A DNA stretch of 9,029 nucleotides from an uncultured Chloroflexota bacterium (GTDB lineage: Bacteria > Chloroflexota > Limnocylindria > Limnocylindrales > Limnocylindraceae), in NCBI GenBank assembly GCA_903851225.1, contig CAINNT010000088.1, forward strand, positions 1 to 9,029, in the 5' to 3' direction. This document shows positions 1 to 7,077 of this stretch, one piece after another. A program made the translations under genes and the position numbers. The notes under the pieces are model-generated. The model did no database searches, was not told where the DNA came from, and was given only the letters and a program-made list of their open reading frames with translations. The first letter of the stretch is position 1, and the number at the start of each line of letters is the position of its first letter.

Positions 1-13
1 CTCCTCAACTGAG

Positions 14-784
14 GTGCCAGACCAGCCCGAGACTCCACGCTGGCGCACGGCGCTCCCCACCGGTTCAGGCCTCATCGAGATCGATGAGGCGCTTCGCTTG
101 ATGCGGCGCTCACCGGCGCTCGAACCGATTGGGCGCATCGCCGAGGCGAGCAACGCCAGTTTCCTCTGCGAGATCGAGGGCGGTCTCCACGTGATCTACA
201 AGCCGGTCCGCGGCGAGTTACCACTTTGGGACTTCCCCCAGGGGAGTCTCGCGGCGCGTGAAACCGCCGCGTACCTTGTGAGCGAGGTCCTCGAGCTAGG
301 AGTTGTGCCGCCCACGATCCTGCGCGACGGTCCTGCCGGCGAAGGGGCCGTACAGCTTTGGATCAACCATGAAGGCGTGCAGCGAGCGATTGACCTCGTC
401 AATGCCTCGGACGACAGGCTGCGCCGACTCGCCCTCTTCGACGCGATCGTGAACAACGGCGATCGGAAGGGTGGGCACATTCTCCCCCTCCCCGACGGTC
501 GGATCCTCGGCGTCGATCACGGTGTCACCTTCGCCGTCGAGCCGAAGCTGCGCACCGTGTTGTGGGCATGGCGCAGCACGGCATTCACCGACGATGAGTC
601 GACGATCATCGCACGCGGAGTCCAGAGCCTGACCGACCACGGGGCACTGCGCGCACAGCTCTCGCCGATCCTCGACGGGGCGGAGATCGATGCCCTGTCC
701 TCGCGCCTTGGCGACCTCGCTGCAACAGGCTGTTTCCCAGAACCGAGCCCCGACTGGCCGCCACTTCCGTGGCCGCTCGTCTAA
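14..784 (+). CDS. SCO1664-family PI3/4-kinase-like protein
   Basis: This is a 256-residue protein that I recognise as the SCO1664 family, an actinobacterial-type conserved protein with a remote phosphatidylinositol 3/4-kinase or HipA-like fold. Its biochemical role is not established. Visible kinase-like elements are a YKP motif with a candidate nucleotide-binding lysine (K63), a glutamate in ARETAAY (E83), a catalytic-loop-like FDAIVNNGDRKGGH stretch (about 142-155) and a GVDHG motif (D168) at the place of a metal-binding DFG-type aspartate. The C-terminus is proline and tryptophan rich. There is no signal peptide or membrane segment, so it is probably cytoplasmic. The GTG start lies one base after a TGA at 10-12, which is probably the end of an upstream gene off the window; no good Shine-Dalgarno is seen, so translational coupling is likely. 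In actinobacteria this family usually sits beside a DUF3090 gene, which would fit the cut-off neighbour. The family call is firm, the function is not. Confidence 0.85.
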   Translation: MPDQPETPRWRTALPTGSGLIEIDEALRLMRRSPALEPIGRIAEASNASFLCEIEGGLHVIYKPVRGELPLWDFPQGSLAARETAAYLVSEVLELGVVPPTILRDGPAGEGAVQLWINHEGVQRAIDLVNASDDRLRRLALFDAIVNNGDRKGGHILPLPDGRILGVDHGVTFAVEPKLRTVLWAWRSTAFTDDESTIIARGVQSLTDHGALRAQLSPILDGAEIDALSSRLGDLAATGCFPEPSPDWPPLPWPLV

Positions 785-795
785 GGGCGGCCCGC

Positions 796-1824
796 TTACG
801 GGAGCAGCGACTCGTCGACGATATCGCTCGCAGTTAATCCCTCGAGCACCTGCTGCCCCGGAATTGACCGCATGAAGCTGATCGACGTCTCCCAACTCTC
901 CACGCTGATCGCTCCGTAGCCAGCGCTCTCCTGCAGTGGGCCAGCCCAGACGCCGACCGTTGCCTGCATGACGGCGAGCGAGTTGGCGCGGGCCGCAGGT
1001 GTCGCGGCAACCTCAGGAACGACCTTCGCCGCAGCATCGACGCCGAGCTCTGGGCTTGCCGCGATCTGGCGCATCGCCTCAAGCGTAGCGGCAATGAAGG
1101 CGCGGATCGCATCACGCTTGCTCTCTATCGTTGTTGGTGATGAGATGAGGCCTGGTCCAGCGAATGGCGCTGCCGCGGATGCGTAGAACACCTCAACCTC
1201 AATACCTGCAGCCTGCGCCTGCACGAGGTCGTTGTTGGCGTACCCCGTTGTCGCATCGGCGGCGCCGCTGATCAGCGCCTGCGTCTGTCCAAAATCGGGA
1301 TAAAGTTCGAGCGACACGTCGTCAACGCTGAGCGATGCCTCTTCCAAGATTCCGAGAAGGGTCAAGTACCCGGAACCGTACTGTCCTGGCGTGCCCACGC
1401 GCTTCCCCGCGAGATCGGCTGGGCTCATGATGCCGGCGTCGGTTCGCGCGATCACAACGTTCGGCAGCACGCCGTAGATGGTGGCCAGGTAGCGCACGGG
1501 GATCCCCTGCGAAACAGCCGGGATCATGCTCGTGCCGTCGGCGAGGGCAAGGTCCAACCCACCACTGCCAACGAGGCTGATGAGATCAGGATCGATTTGG
1601 TTCTGCAGCGTCACATCGAGACCCGCGGCAGCATATGCGCCGCTCTGTTGGGCCAAATAAAAGGGGGCGAACTGCACGCCTGGGATATAGCCGAGACCTA
1701 CGGTGAGCTTCACGGGTGCCACCGACGTTGATGCTGTTGGCGAAGGCGACGGTGAAGAGCTCGAGGTGCAACCGGCAACAACGAGTGCCAAATTGCCAAG
1801 CACTACGACCAAGATTCTCTTCAT
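796..1824 (-). CDS. NMT1/THI5-like ABC transporter substrate-binding lipoprotein
   Basis: This is a 342-residue extracytoplasmic solute receptor. The N-terminus is a lipoprotein signal peptide: MKR, a hydrophobic stretch, then a lipobox ending VAGC with C19 as the lipidated cysteine. A Ser/Pro/Thr linker follows (about 20-36). The mature part begins with a VGLGYIPGVQFAPFYLAQ block and a GAYAAAGLDV motif, typical of the NMT1/THI5-like family that binds thiamine pyrimidine precursors, sulfonates, nitrate or similar small molecules. LAGKRVGTPGQYGSGY (about 138-153) is the usual hinge and ligand-pocket region. It is the last gene of the operon, 27 bases after the permease, with a strong AGGGGG ribosome binding site at 1836-1831, six bases from the ATG. 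It ends 11 bases from the convergent gene to the left, with no obvious terminator between. A pyrimidine (ThiY-like) ligand is the first guess, but sequence alone does not settle the substrate. Confidence 0.88.
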   Translation of the reverse strand: MKRILVVVLGNLALVVAGCTSSSSPSPSPTASTSVAPVKLTVGLGYIPGVQFAPFYLAQQSGAYAAAGLDVTLQNQIDPDLISLVGSGGLDLALADGTSMIPAVSQGIPVRYLATIYGVLPNVVIARTDAGIMSPADLAGKRVGTPGQYGSGYLTLLGILEEASLSVDDVSLELYPDFGQTQALISGAADATTGYANNDLVQAQAAGIEVEVFYASAAAPFAGPGLISSPTTIESKRDAIRAFIAATLEAMRQIAASPELGVDAAAKVVPEVAATPAARANSLAVMQATVGVWAGPLQESAGYGAISVESWETSISFMRSIPGQQVLEGLTASDIVDESLLP

Positions 1825-1830
1825 GGTGTT

Positions 1831-1836
1831 CCCCCT
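1831..1836 (-). promoter_or_regulatory. Strong ribosome binding site of the substrate-binding protein gene
   Basis: AGGGGG read on the minus strand, six bases before the ATG at 1824. The same hexamer precedes the first gene of the operon, while the two middle genes have weaker or no sites. This suggests that the binding protein is translated at a higher rate than the ATPase and permease, as is usual for ABC importers. Confidence 0.6.
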
Positions 1837-1844
1837 ACATGCCT

Positions 1845-1861
1845 GATCGCATCAAGCGATC
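1845..1861 (-). repeat. Inverted repeat overlapping the permease stop codon
   Basis: A perfect 6-base inverted repeat (GATCGC / GCGATC) surrounds a 5-base loop. It covers the last codons and stop of the ABC permease and lies just before the ribosome binding site of the lipoprotein gene. No run of U follows, so it is not a standard terminator. A small mRNA hairpin that affects processing or stability of the downstream binding-protein message is possible. With a stem of only six pairs it could also be chance. Confidence 0.35.
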
Positions 1862-2604
1862 CTTCGCGATGTTAGCCGCTCGATCAGAAGCACGAATCCA
1901 TAGGCACTCACGCCAACAATTGCAATCTGCAACAGATCGGCGAAGAGCAGTGGGGTATCGAAGAGGGAGCCGCGCGCGAGATTAAGGAGTACACCGAGCC
2001 CTGAGGTGCCGCCGAGCCATTCGCCCACGATTGCGCCAACCACCGCCAACGTTGCGGCAACGCGCGCCCCTGCCAGGATGCCGCTCCGTGCCGCGGGGAG
2101 TCGCGCGTACCGAAGGGTCTGCCAGCGCGATGCCCCAAGTGACCGCATGAGCTCAAGGGTGCCAGTGTCGACATCGCGCACGGCAACCAGCGTAGAGATC
2201 GCCACGGGGAAGAGGGTGATCAGTGCGCAGACAGCCACCTTCGCGGCGAGTCCTGGCCCGAGCCAGAGCACCAGTACCGGGCCGAGCGCCAGAATCGGTG
2301 TTGACTGTGCAGCGACGAGATAGGGGCTGATCACCCGTCGGGCCGAGCCCGATAAACCAAGAGGAACGCCAATCAGCAATCCGAGGGCACCGCCGAGCAG
2401 GCCGCCGATCGTGACCTCAATCACCGTCGGCGCGAGATGACGAAGCATGGTGCCGTCAGCCCACGCCTCGGCGAAGCGCATCGCGATGACCGACGGCGCA
2501 GGGAGGATGAACTGCGGCACTGCGGCGACCCGGACGCCGAACTCCCAAGCCGCGAGCAGGAGTGCTGCGAGCGCGAACGGAGTGAGCTGACTCAGCCTAC
2601 GCAT
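1852..2604 (-). CDS. ABC transporter permease, ThiX/SsuC/TauC type
   Basis: This 250-residue inner-membrane permease of the BPD_transp_1 family pairs with the ATPase and lipoprotein next to it. Several hydrophobic segments are visible: about 8-24, 62-85, 104-120, 124-143, 182-196 and 224-242. A cytoplasmic EAA-type coupling loop lies at about 151-180 (ELMRSLGASRWQTLRYARLP), where the ATPase docks. The periplasmic-side LPAPSVI motif near residue 34 is typical of the nitrate/sulfonate/taurine/pyrimidine permease group. The reading frame stays open upstream to 2724, but I chose the ATG at 2604: the protein from there has family length and a normal start (MRRLSQLTPF), and the extra 40 residues would lie wholly inside the ATPase gene. 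The ATG overlaps the ATPase stop codon by eight bases (ATGCGTAG), pointing to coupled translation. The substrate is unknown. Confidence 0.9.
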   Translation of the reverse strand: MRRLSQLTPFALAALLLAAWEFGVRVAAVPQFILPAPSVIAMRFAEAWADGTMLRHLAPTVIEVTIGGLLGGALGLLIGVPLGLSGSARRVISPYLVAAQSTPILALGPVLVLWLGPGLAAKVAVCALITLFPVAISTLVAVRDVDTGTLELMRSLGASRWQTLRYARLPAARSGILAGARVAATLAVVGAIVGEWLGGTSGLGVLLNLARGSLFDTPLLFADLLQIAIVGVSAYGFVLLIERLTSRRIA

Positions 2605-3346
2605 GTGCCACCTGATCAAGCGCGGCGTAGAGGCGCGCCTGCCGGGTCGCGCCATCAGGCGAGAGGAGAGCGGCGCGGCGCTCAACTGGCGGAATGCTGC
2701 GCAGGCCTGGAACCTCGAGCGCAATTGCCCCGTCTGCGCCGAGCATCAGCACTCGGTCGGCCACAAGGAGCGCCTCGGCAACATCGTGCGTCACCAGAAG
2801 CGTCGCTGCACCCGCAACCAGCTCTGGGAGTTCGTCATCGAGTCTTGCGCGCGTGATGGCGTCGAGTGCAGCAAACGGTTCATCAAGCAGCAGGAGTGAT
2901 GGCGTTCGTACCATCGCGCGCGCCAGCGCTGCGCGACCGCGTTCACCGCCAGAGATCTCCGCAGGGTTGCGTTCGAGCAACTCACCCGCTCCAACACGCG
3001 TGAGCGCCGCCGCTGCGGTAGGTCGAGCGGTCACCAGAGGCTCGCCCGCGAGCTCCAACGGGAGCGTCACGTTCCGCAGTACCGTGCGCCATGGCAGGAG
3101 TCGAGGATCCTGGAAGACTATGCCGACCTCACTCCGGCCGGCGGCCGCGGGGCTGCCATCTAACGTGACGCGCCCAGACGTGGGGGCGAGCAGTCCGGCG
3201 ACAAGGCGCAAGAGCGTCGACTTGCCTGATCCGTTTGGGCCGAGGAGCGCCACCGACTCGCCAGCGGCAATCTCCAGCGAAAGGTTCCGAAGAACTGCGC
3301 GATCGCCATACGAGTGCGAGAGACCTTCAACCTGAAGTATCGGCAT
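2597..3346 (-). CDS. ABC transporter ATP-binding protein, nitrate/sulfonate/taurine/pyrimidine type
   Basis: This cytoplasmic ATPase powers the importer formed with the next two genes. From the ATG at 3346 it has 249 residues and all ABC motifs: Walker A GPNGSGKST (36-44), Q-loop VFQDPRLLPWRTV (Q79), signature ISGGERGRAALARA (131-144), Walker B LLLLDEP (D155, E156), D-loop ALD and an H-loop histidine in VTHD (H187). LLPWRTV after the Q-loop is characteristic of the SsuB/TauB/ThiZ group. The frame is open further upstream to a TTG at 3382, directly after the FTR1 stop codon, adding 12 residues. I prefer the ATG because MPILQVEGLSHSYG is a standard family N-terminus, but neither start has a good Shine-Dalgarno and the TTG cannot be ruled out. 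The 3' end overlaps the permease start. Confidence 0.93.
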   Translation of the reverse strand: MPILQVEGLSHSYGDRAVLRNLSLEIAAGESVALLGPNGSGKSTLLRLVAGLLAPTSGRVTLDGSPAAAGRSEVGIVFQDPRLLPWRTVLRNVTLPLELAGEPLVTARPTAAAALTRVGAGELLERNPAEISGGERGRAALARAMVRTPSLLLLDEPFAALDAITRARLDDELPELVAGAATLLVTHDVAEALLVADRVLMLGADGAIALEVPGLRSIPPVERRAALLSPDGATRQARLYAALDQVAHA

Positions 3347-3382
3347 CAGCACATCATCGCGCGCAATCTCTGCGCGCGCCAA

Positions 3383-4240
3383 TCAAGCGCTGGCGGCGGC
3401 GCGAGTTGCTGCGGCTCGCCGCACTGGGCGTACGTAATAGAGAAGACCGAAGAGCAGGTAGCCGCCCTGGGCGAGGAGCGTCGTCAGCTCGGGCGTGGAG
3501 CTGTAGCCAACAATCGCTCGAAGGAACTGCCCGATCCCCTCCTTGTGCGGCAAGATCGCGGAGATGTCGTAGAGCGGCGTGATCAAGCCTGGCAGAATGC
3601 CAACCTCGATGAACTCATGAACGCCGTATGAGAGGAGACCTGACGCAATCACTACGAGGGCGGCGCCCGTTACGTTGAAGAAGGCGCTGAGGTTGAGCCG
3701 CAACCCAGCTCGGAAGATCAACACGCCGATGCCTGCGGCAATCAGTAGGCCAACGACGGCGCCAAGAACAACAGCAAGCCCCTCTCCAGCGGCGGCCGTC
3801 GTCTGGCCGAGCAAGAAGAGTGCCGTCTCAATCCCTTCACGGATCACTGCGGTAAAGGCGAGGAGGCTGAGCCCGAGCACCGAAGCGGATGCAACTGCAC
3901 GGTCAACGCCACTGCGAAGGTCGGCGCCAAGGGTGACCGCCTGCTTGCGCATCCAGAAGAGCATGTACGTCAGGATGACAACGGCGAGGAGCGAGGTGGT
4001 GCCAGCGATGACCTGTTCGGCGGTCCCCTGCAGGCTCCCGAGCAGCACGAACGCGGCAATACCCACCGCGGCAGAGGCGGCGATGGCGGCGGCGACGCCA
4101 AGCCAGACGCTGGCGAGCCGATCGGCGCGGCCGATCTTCACGAGGTAGCTGGCGATGATACCGACGATGAGTGCCGCTTCGACGCCCTCACGAAGTCCGG
4201 TGAGTAGCCCGCCGAATCCCCAGGCGATGACGCTCTCCAT
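3383..4240 (-). CDS. FTR1/EfeU-family iron permease
   Basis: This is a 285-residue polytopic membrane protein of the FTR1 family, close in length to E. coli EfeU (276). These permeases move iron across the cytoplasmic membrane. Both hallmark REXXE iron-binding motifs are present in membrane segments: REGVE at 17-21 and REGIE at 134-138. About seven hydrophobic segments can be seen, and the conserved MLFWMRKQA loop (93-101) and HEFIE motif (208-212) are also visible. The strong AGGGGG ribosome binding site (4251-4246) is five bases from the ATG. It is the first gene of the four-gene minus-strand cluster; the ABC ATPase frame begins directly after its stop. EfeU-type permeases normally work with EfeO (cupredoxin/M75 peptidase domain) and EfeB (haem peroxidase). 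Neither is in this window, so iron may be supplied by genes elsewhere or the permease may serve another ion. The family call is firm; the partner and exact cargo are not. Confidence 0.92.
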   Translation of the reverse strand: MESVIAWGFGGLLTGLREGVEAALIVGIIASYLVKIGRADRLASVWLGVAAAIAASAAVGIAAFVLLGSLQGTAEQVIAGTTSLLAVVILTYMLFWMRKQAVTLGADLRSGVDRAVASASVLGLSLLAFTAVIREGIETALFLLGQTTAAAGEGLAVVLGAVVGLLIAAGIGVLIFRAGLRLNLSAFFNVTGAALVVIASGLLSYGVHEFIEVGILPGLITPLYDISAILPHKEGIGQFLRAIVGYSSTPELTTLLAQGGYLLFGLLYYVRPVRRAAATRAAASA

Positions 4241-4245
4241 GTGAA

Positions 4246-4251
4246 CCCCCT
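4246..4251 (-). promoter_or_regulatory. Ribosome binding site of the FTR1 gene
   Basis: AGGGGG on the minus strand, five bases before the ATG at 4240. It is near-ideal in sequence and spacing and fixes the start of the first gene of the operon. Confidence 0.7.
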
Positions 4252-4277
4252 CGCAGCTGTCCGAATTGCGCAGGGAG

Positions 4278-4307
4278 ATGGTGCCACCACCGGTGCAGGA
4301 GTGTCAA
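4278..4307 (-). promoter_or_regulatory. Candidate promoter of the FTR1-ABC operon
   Basis: On the minus strand a perfect TTGACA (4307-4302) is followed after 18 bases by CACCAT (4283-4278). The -35 matches the housekeeping sigma consensus exactly, while the -10 matches TATAAT at only three of six positions. A start near 4271 would give a leader of about 30 bases containing the AGGGGG site. The spacer between aceE and FTR1 is the longest in the window, which supports a promoter here, but the weak -10 leaves this tentative. Confidence 0.4.
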
Positions 4308-4340
4308 CCACACCTGTCTAATGCGACAAGTGACCTTGTC
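4302..4340. repeat. Cluster of TGTC/GACA repeats with a perfect inverted repeat; candidate operator
   Basis: The spacer holds GACAAG-TGAC-CTTGTC at 4325-4340, a perfect 6-base inverted repeat with a 4-base centre. Two further TGTC copies lie at 4315-4318 and 4302-4305, the latter overlapping the candidate -35. GACA at 4325 and TGTC at 4315 also face each other, giving a second interleaved pair. The copies lie 10-13 bases apart, about one DNA turn. Their position just upstream of and overlapping the operon promoter suits a transcription factor site. Read as RNA, the inverted repeat could be a weak hairpin after the aceE stop, but no U-tract follows. It does not resemble the IdeR/DtxR or Fur box consensus that I know, so I name no regulator. 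Confidence 0.35.
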
Positions 4341-4351
4341 CTGCTAGATCC

Positions 4352-7039
4352 TTAGCGGTCGAGGACGAAGACCGGCAGTCGATCTGGGTCTATGCCCAGC
4401 TCCTTGATCGCCGTGGCCGCATCAGTTGATGTTCGCTCCCCGCTTCGCGCGAGGGCCACCATCGCGGCGGCCGTGATGTGCTTGGCGTCAACGGAGAAGA
4501 ACTCACGGAGCGCTTCGCGGGTATCGCTGAGGCCAAAGCCATCGGTGCCGAGCACGATGTACGGCACGTCGATCCAAGGGGCGAGCAGGTCTGGCAGGGC
4601 GGTCACCCAGTCACTCGCGGCAACGATTGGCGCGCCGCCGCTGCCGAGCTGCTCCTGCAGCCACGAGTTTCGCGGCGCACTCTCCGGGTGGCGACGGTTC
4701 CAGCGCTCAACCACCAACGCCTCTCGACGTAGCTCCGAGTACGAGGTGGCTGACCAGATCTCGGCGCGTACGCCAAAACGCTCGCGCAGAAGGTCGCGCG
4801 CGGCGAGCACCTCGCCCATGATCGCACCCGAGCCGAAGAGGCGAACGATCGGACCACTCGCGCTGGCATCCGCTTCGGCGAACCGATAGAGGCCCCGATG
4901 AATCCCCTCGTCGACGTGCGCACCTTCAGGTCGCGCTGGCTGCGCCTGGTTCTCGTTGTAAATCGTGAGGTAGTAGAGGATGTCTTCGGAACCACCGTGC
5001 ATCCGATCCATACCCCGACGAATCAGCGCGGCCATCTCATAGGCAAACGCTGGATCGTACGCTGCAACGTGCGGATGCAGATGGGCGATCAACTGCGAGT
5101 GCCCATCGTCGTGTTGTAGCCCTTCGCCGGCAAGCGTCGTGCGACCAGCGGTCGCACCAATCAAGAAGCCACGACCGCGCGCATCGCCAACCTGCCAGAT
5201 CTGATCGCCGACTCGCTGGAAGCCGAACATGGAGTAGAAGACGTAGAACGGGATGGTCGGCACACCGTGCGTTGCATAGGCAGTGGATGCGGCCTGGAAC
5301 GAGGCCATCGAGCCCGCCTCGGTGATCCCCTCTTCGAGGAGCTGACCGCTCTGCGACTCGCGATAGCTCAACAGCAACTCTGAGTCGACCGGCTCATAGC
5401 GCTGACCGAACGGCGCGTAGATACCGCTCTGCTTGAAGAGCGGATCCATGCCGAAGGTGCGTGCCTCATCTGGAACGATTGGCACGATGTATTGGCCGAC
5501 CTTCGGATCGCGCAACAGGTTGCGCAGCAGCTTGGCGAATGCCATGGTGGTGCTCACGGGCACGCTGCTCCCCGTGGCGAACTCAGCATCGGCCGAGGTC
5601 TCCGGCGCGCTCCAGTTCACTGGATGCACAACACGAGATGGAAGTGGCCCGCCAAGCGCGGCGCGACGCTCGCTGATGTATTTGACCTCCGGGCTGTTTG
5701 GCCCAGGGTGGTAGTACGGGGCCTCGGGGATCTTCTCGTCTGGAATCGGCAGCCCGAGTCGATCGCGGAAGGCCAAGAGCTCCGACTCCGAGAGCTTCTT
5801 CGCCTGGTGCGTGACGTTCGTTGCCTCTACCGAAGGCCCGAGCGAGTAGCCCTTCACCGTCTTCGCCAGGATCACGGTCGGGGCGCCCTTGTGCACAACA
5901 GCTGCGGCGTAGGCGGCGTGGATCTTGCGGTAGTCGTGACCGCCGCGCCGCAGACGCGCAAGGTCGTCGTCGGAGAGGTGCTTCACGAGAGCACCAAGCT
6001 CGGGCTCCGGACCGAAGAAGTGCTCGCGAATGTACGCGCCACCTGCAACGATGTACTTCTGGAATTCACCGTCGACGGTCGAATCCATCTTGCGTACGAG
6101 ATGCCCGCCCGTATCGTTAGCCAAGAGTGCATCCCACTCGCGGCTCCAGATCACCTTGATCACGTTCCAACCGGCGCCGCGGAAGAGTCCCTCGAGCTCC
6201 TGAATGAGCTTGCCGTTGCCGCGGACGGGTCCGTCGAGCCGCTGCAGATTGCAGTTGACCACCCAGGTCAGGTTGTCGAGCCCTTCACGCGCAGCGAGGG
6301 TCAAGGCACCAGCGGACTCTGGCTCATCCATCTCACCGTCGCCGAGGAATGCCCAGACCCGGCTTCCTGAGGTGTCGGCGAGTCCGCGATTGTGCAGGTA
6401 TCGGTTGTAGCGCGCCTGGTAGATCGAACCGATGCCCCCGAGGCCCATGGAGACGGTTGGGAACTCCCAGAACTCTGGCAGAAGTCGCGCGTGCGGATAC
6501 GAAGGGAGGCCGCCGTGTCCGGCCGTCTCCTGGCGATAGCGATCGAGCTGCGGCGCGCTGAGGCGCCCCTCGAGGTAGGCGCGCGAATATATGCCAGGGG
6601 CGGCATGACCTTGATAAAAGATCTGGTCGCCGGCACCACCTAACTTGCCGCGGAAGAAGTGATTGAAGCCGACCTCATAGAGGCTCGCGGCGCTTGCATA
6701 GGTGGCGAGGTGCCCGCCAATGCCCGCGTGCGTCTTGTTTGCGCGCAGCACCATCGCGGCGGCGTTCCAGCGGATGATGTGGCGAATGCGTGTCTCCATC
6801 GCCTCGTCGCCCGGGAAGGTCGGCTCATCGCTGGTCTTGATGGTGTTGATGTAAGGCGTGGTGGCCAGCGTTGGCAGATCTACGCCAAGGTCACGCGCCC
6901 GCGCAAGGAGGCGCATGAGGAGCAGCTTGGCCCGCTCAGGCCCGTGAGCCGTGATGGAGCGCTCGATCTCTCCGATCAGGCGTGCCGTCTCAGTTGGGTC
7001 GGCGTCGGGGATCTGCTCCAGGAAGTCGTAGGTCTGCAC
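4352..7039 (-). CDS. aceE: Pyruvate dehydrogenase E1 component, homodimeric AceE type
   Basis: AceE is the thiamine-diphosphate-dependent decarboxylase of the pyruvate dehydrogenase complex; it turns pyruvate into an acetyl group passed to the lipoyl arm of E2. The protein has 895 residues from the GTG at 7039, against 887 in E. coli. Visible landmarks are YQGHAAPGIYSRAYLEGRL with its conserved histidine (about 144), the thiamine-diphosphate motif GDGEMDEPES running to VVNCN (about 233-264), DEARTFGMDPLF, a catalytic-type glutamate in LLEEGITEAGS, and YSMFGFQRVGDQIWQ with GEGLQHDDGHS. The frame stays open to an ATG at 7090, but the extra 17 residues look unlike AceE and would overlap the divergent pncA start, so I prefer GTG (VQTYDFLEQIPD). 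No Shine-Dalgarno is seen. No E2 or E3 gene is in the window. The cytoplasmic location and function are secure; the exact start is less so. Confidence 0.96.
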   Translation of the reverse strand: MQTYDFLEQIPDADPTETARLIGEIERSITAHGPERAKLLLMRLLARARDLGVDLPTLATTPYINTIKTSDEPTFPGDEAMETRIRHIIRWNAAAMVLRANKTHAGIGGHLATYASAASLYEVGFNHFFRGKLGGAGDQIFYQGHAAPGIYSRAYLEGRLSAPQLDRYRQETAGHGGLPSYPHARLLPEFWEFPTVSMGLGGIGSIYQARYNRYLHNRGLADTSGSRVWAFLGDGEMDEPESAGALTLAAREGLDNLTWVVNCNLQRLDGPVRGNGKLIQELEGLFRGAGWNVIKVIWSREWDALLANDTGGHLVRKMDSTVDGEFQKYIVAGGAYIREHFFGPEPELGALVKHLSDDDLARLRRGGHDYRKIHAAYAAAVVHKGAPTVILAKTVKGYSLGPSVEATNVTHQAKKLSESELLAFRDRLGLPIPDEKIPEAPYYHPGPNSPEVKYISERRAALGGPLPSRVVHPVNWSAPETSADAEFATGSSVPVSTTMAFAKLLRNLLRDPKVGQYIVPIVPDEARTFGMDPLFKQSGIYAPFGQRYEPVDSELLLSYRESQSGQLLEEGITEAGSMASFQAASTAYATHGVPTIPFYVFYSMFGFQRVGDQIWQVGDARGRGFLIGATAGRTTLAGEGLQHDDGHSQLIAHLHPHVAAYDPAFAYEMAALIRRGMDRMHGGSEDILYYLTIYNENQAQPARPEGAHVDEGIHRGLYRFAEADASASGPIVRLFGSGAIMGEVLAARDLLRERFGVRAEIWSATSYSELRREALVVERWNRRHPESAPRNSWLQEQLGSGGAPIVAASDWVTALPDLLAPWIDVPYIVLGTDGFGLSDTREALREFFSVDAKHITAAAMVALARSGERTSTDAATAIKELGIDPDRLPVFVLDR

Positions 7040-7048
7040 GATGGCACA

Positions 7049-7054
7049 AGGGTA
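7049..7054 (-). promoter_or_regulatory. Possible -10 element for leaderless aceE transcript
   Basis: TACCCT on the minus strand fits the TANNNT form of a -10 element and ends nine bases before the proposed aceE GTG. A transcript starting about seven bases downstream would have almost no leader, which would explain the missing ribosome binding site. No -35 is visible at normal spacing. This is a suggestion from one short motif. Confidence 0.25.
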
Positions 7055-7065
7055 GCGCCCCGTGC

Positions 7066-7070
7066 GAGGA
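7066..7070 (+). promoter_or_regulatory. Ribosome binding site that sets the pncA start
   Basis: GAGGA sits seven bases before the ATG at 7078. It supports this start over the longer open frame that reaches back to 6982 inside aceE. Confidence 0.55.
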
Positions 7071-7077
7071 TGCGGGT

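Noticed and set aside
1..12. End of an upstream gene (three codons and TGA)
   Set aside because: The frame and the one-base gap to the next GTG fit a gene end, perhaps DUF3090, but three codons are too few to support a feature.
785..795. Bidirectional terminator between the SCO1664-family gene and the lipoprotein gene
   Set aside because: Only 11 bases separate the convergent stops, and I see no stem-loop with a T-run on either side.
296..895. A minus-strand open frame of 199 codons across the end of the SCO1664-family gene
   Set aside because: It lies antisense to a well-supported gene, overlaps the 3' end of the lipoprotein gene in another frame, and shows no domain pattern.
1825..1870. 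Riboswitch-like GATCAGGCATGTAGGGGGAA stretch before the lipoprotein gene
   Set aside because: It recalls the 3' half of a TPP riboswitch, but only 27 bases lie between the genes, the 5' half is absent, and the AGGGGG part is explained by the ribosome binding site.
2694..3335. A plus-strand open frame of 213 codons across the ABC ATPase
   Set aside because: The Ser/Arg/Ala-rich translation is typical of the opposite strand of a high-GC gene; the minus strand carries all the ABC ATPase motifs.
4241..4351. TPP riboswitch before the FTR1-ABC operon
   Set aside because: The thiamine-type ABC genes made this worth checking, but the 111-base spacer lacks the conserved CUGAGA and ACCUGAUCUGG elements in either strand.
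5492..6370. A long plus-strand open frame of 292 codons inside aceE
   Set aside because: It is the antisense shadow of a highly conserved aceE segment containing the thiamine-diphosphate motif. High GC content keeps such frames open, and its translation resembles no protein I know.
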